Below are positions 13,235 through 13,239 of a stretch of 13,239 bases of DNA, piece after piece. A model generated the notes under the pieces. That model made no database searches, was not told where the DNA came from, and saw only the letters and a list, made by a program, of their open reading frames with translations. The translations under genes and the position numbers were made by a program. Within the stretch, counting starts at the first letter, position 1. Every line of letters begins with the position of its first letter. The DNA comes from an uncultured Collinsella sp. (GTDB lineage: Bacteria; Actinomycetota; Coriobacteriia; Coriobacteriales; Coriobacteriaceae): the NCBI GenBank assembly GCA_958427355.1, contig CAUACA010000038.1, forward strand, positions 1 to 13,239, given 5' to 3'.

Positions 13235-13239
13235 CGTTG

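Overview
The window looks like a piece of a chromosome from a high-GC Gram-positive gut bacterium of the class Coriobacteriia, most likely Collinsella or a close relative. This is an inference from gene content, the roughly 60% GC coding style, strong GC-rich terminators and the look of the proteins; no marker gene proves it. Nearly all of the window is ordinary housekeeping DNA, and I see no phage, IS transposase, CRISPR array, tRNA or rRNA gene.

Layout. Positions 1-60 hold the tail of an upstream gene and its terminator. An AT-richer stretch (about 60-850) carries a minus-strand gene for an unrecognised protein with one C-terminal membrane helix, then a divergent regulatory region. Next come an Hsp20 small heat-shock protein (+) and, convergent with it across a shared hairpin, a WalJ/YycJ-type metallo-beta-lactamase-fold nuclease (-). 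Divergent from walJ, tilS (tRNA-Ile lysidine synthetase), hpt (hypoxanthine phosphoribosyltransferase) and ftsH (membrane AAA protease) follow in the order known from many Gram-positive bacteria. hpt and ftsH are one base apart and probably co-transcribed; a strong palindrome separates tilS from hpt.

After the ftsH terminator come a 56-bp palindromic element, a class I/II PLP aminotransferase, a gap with a parS-like site and a hairpin, a YcdX-type PHP-domain hydrolase, a terminator, and a convergent RlmD/RumA-type rRNA uracil methyltransferase (-). The 337-bp gap upstream of that methyltransferase contains a 139-bp near-palindrome with perfect 35-bp arms. The window ends with a compact three-gene polar amino acid ABC importer operon (Tat-type lipoprotein binding protein, permease, ATPase; the genes overlap by 1 and 8 bases), a terminator and the start of another intergenic region.

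I did not find a clear new multi-gene system. The most unusual content is non-coding: two large perfect-arm palindromes of unrelated sequence, a near-consensus parS-like site, and a compact palindrome sitting on the hpt promoter. Several genes have in-frame upstream extensions that should not be used as starts: hsp20 begins at 866, the aminotransferase at 6805, the methyltransferase at 10503 and the ABC ATPase at 12347.
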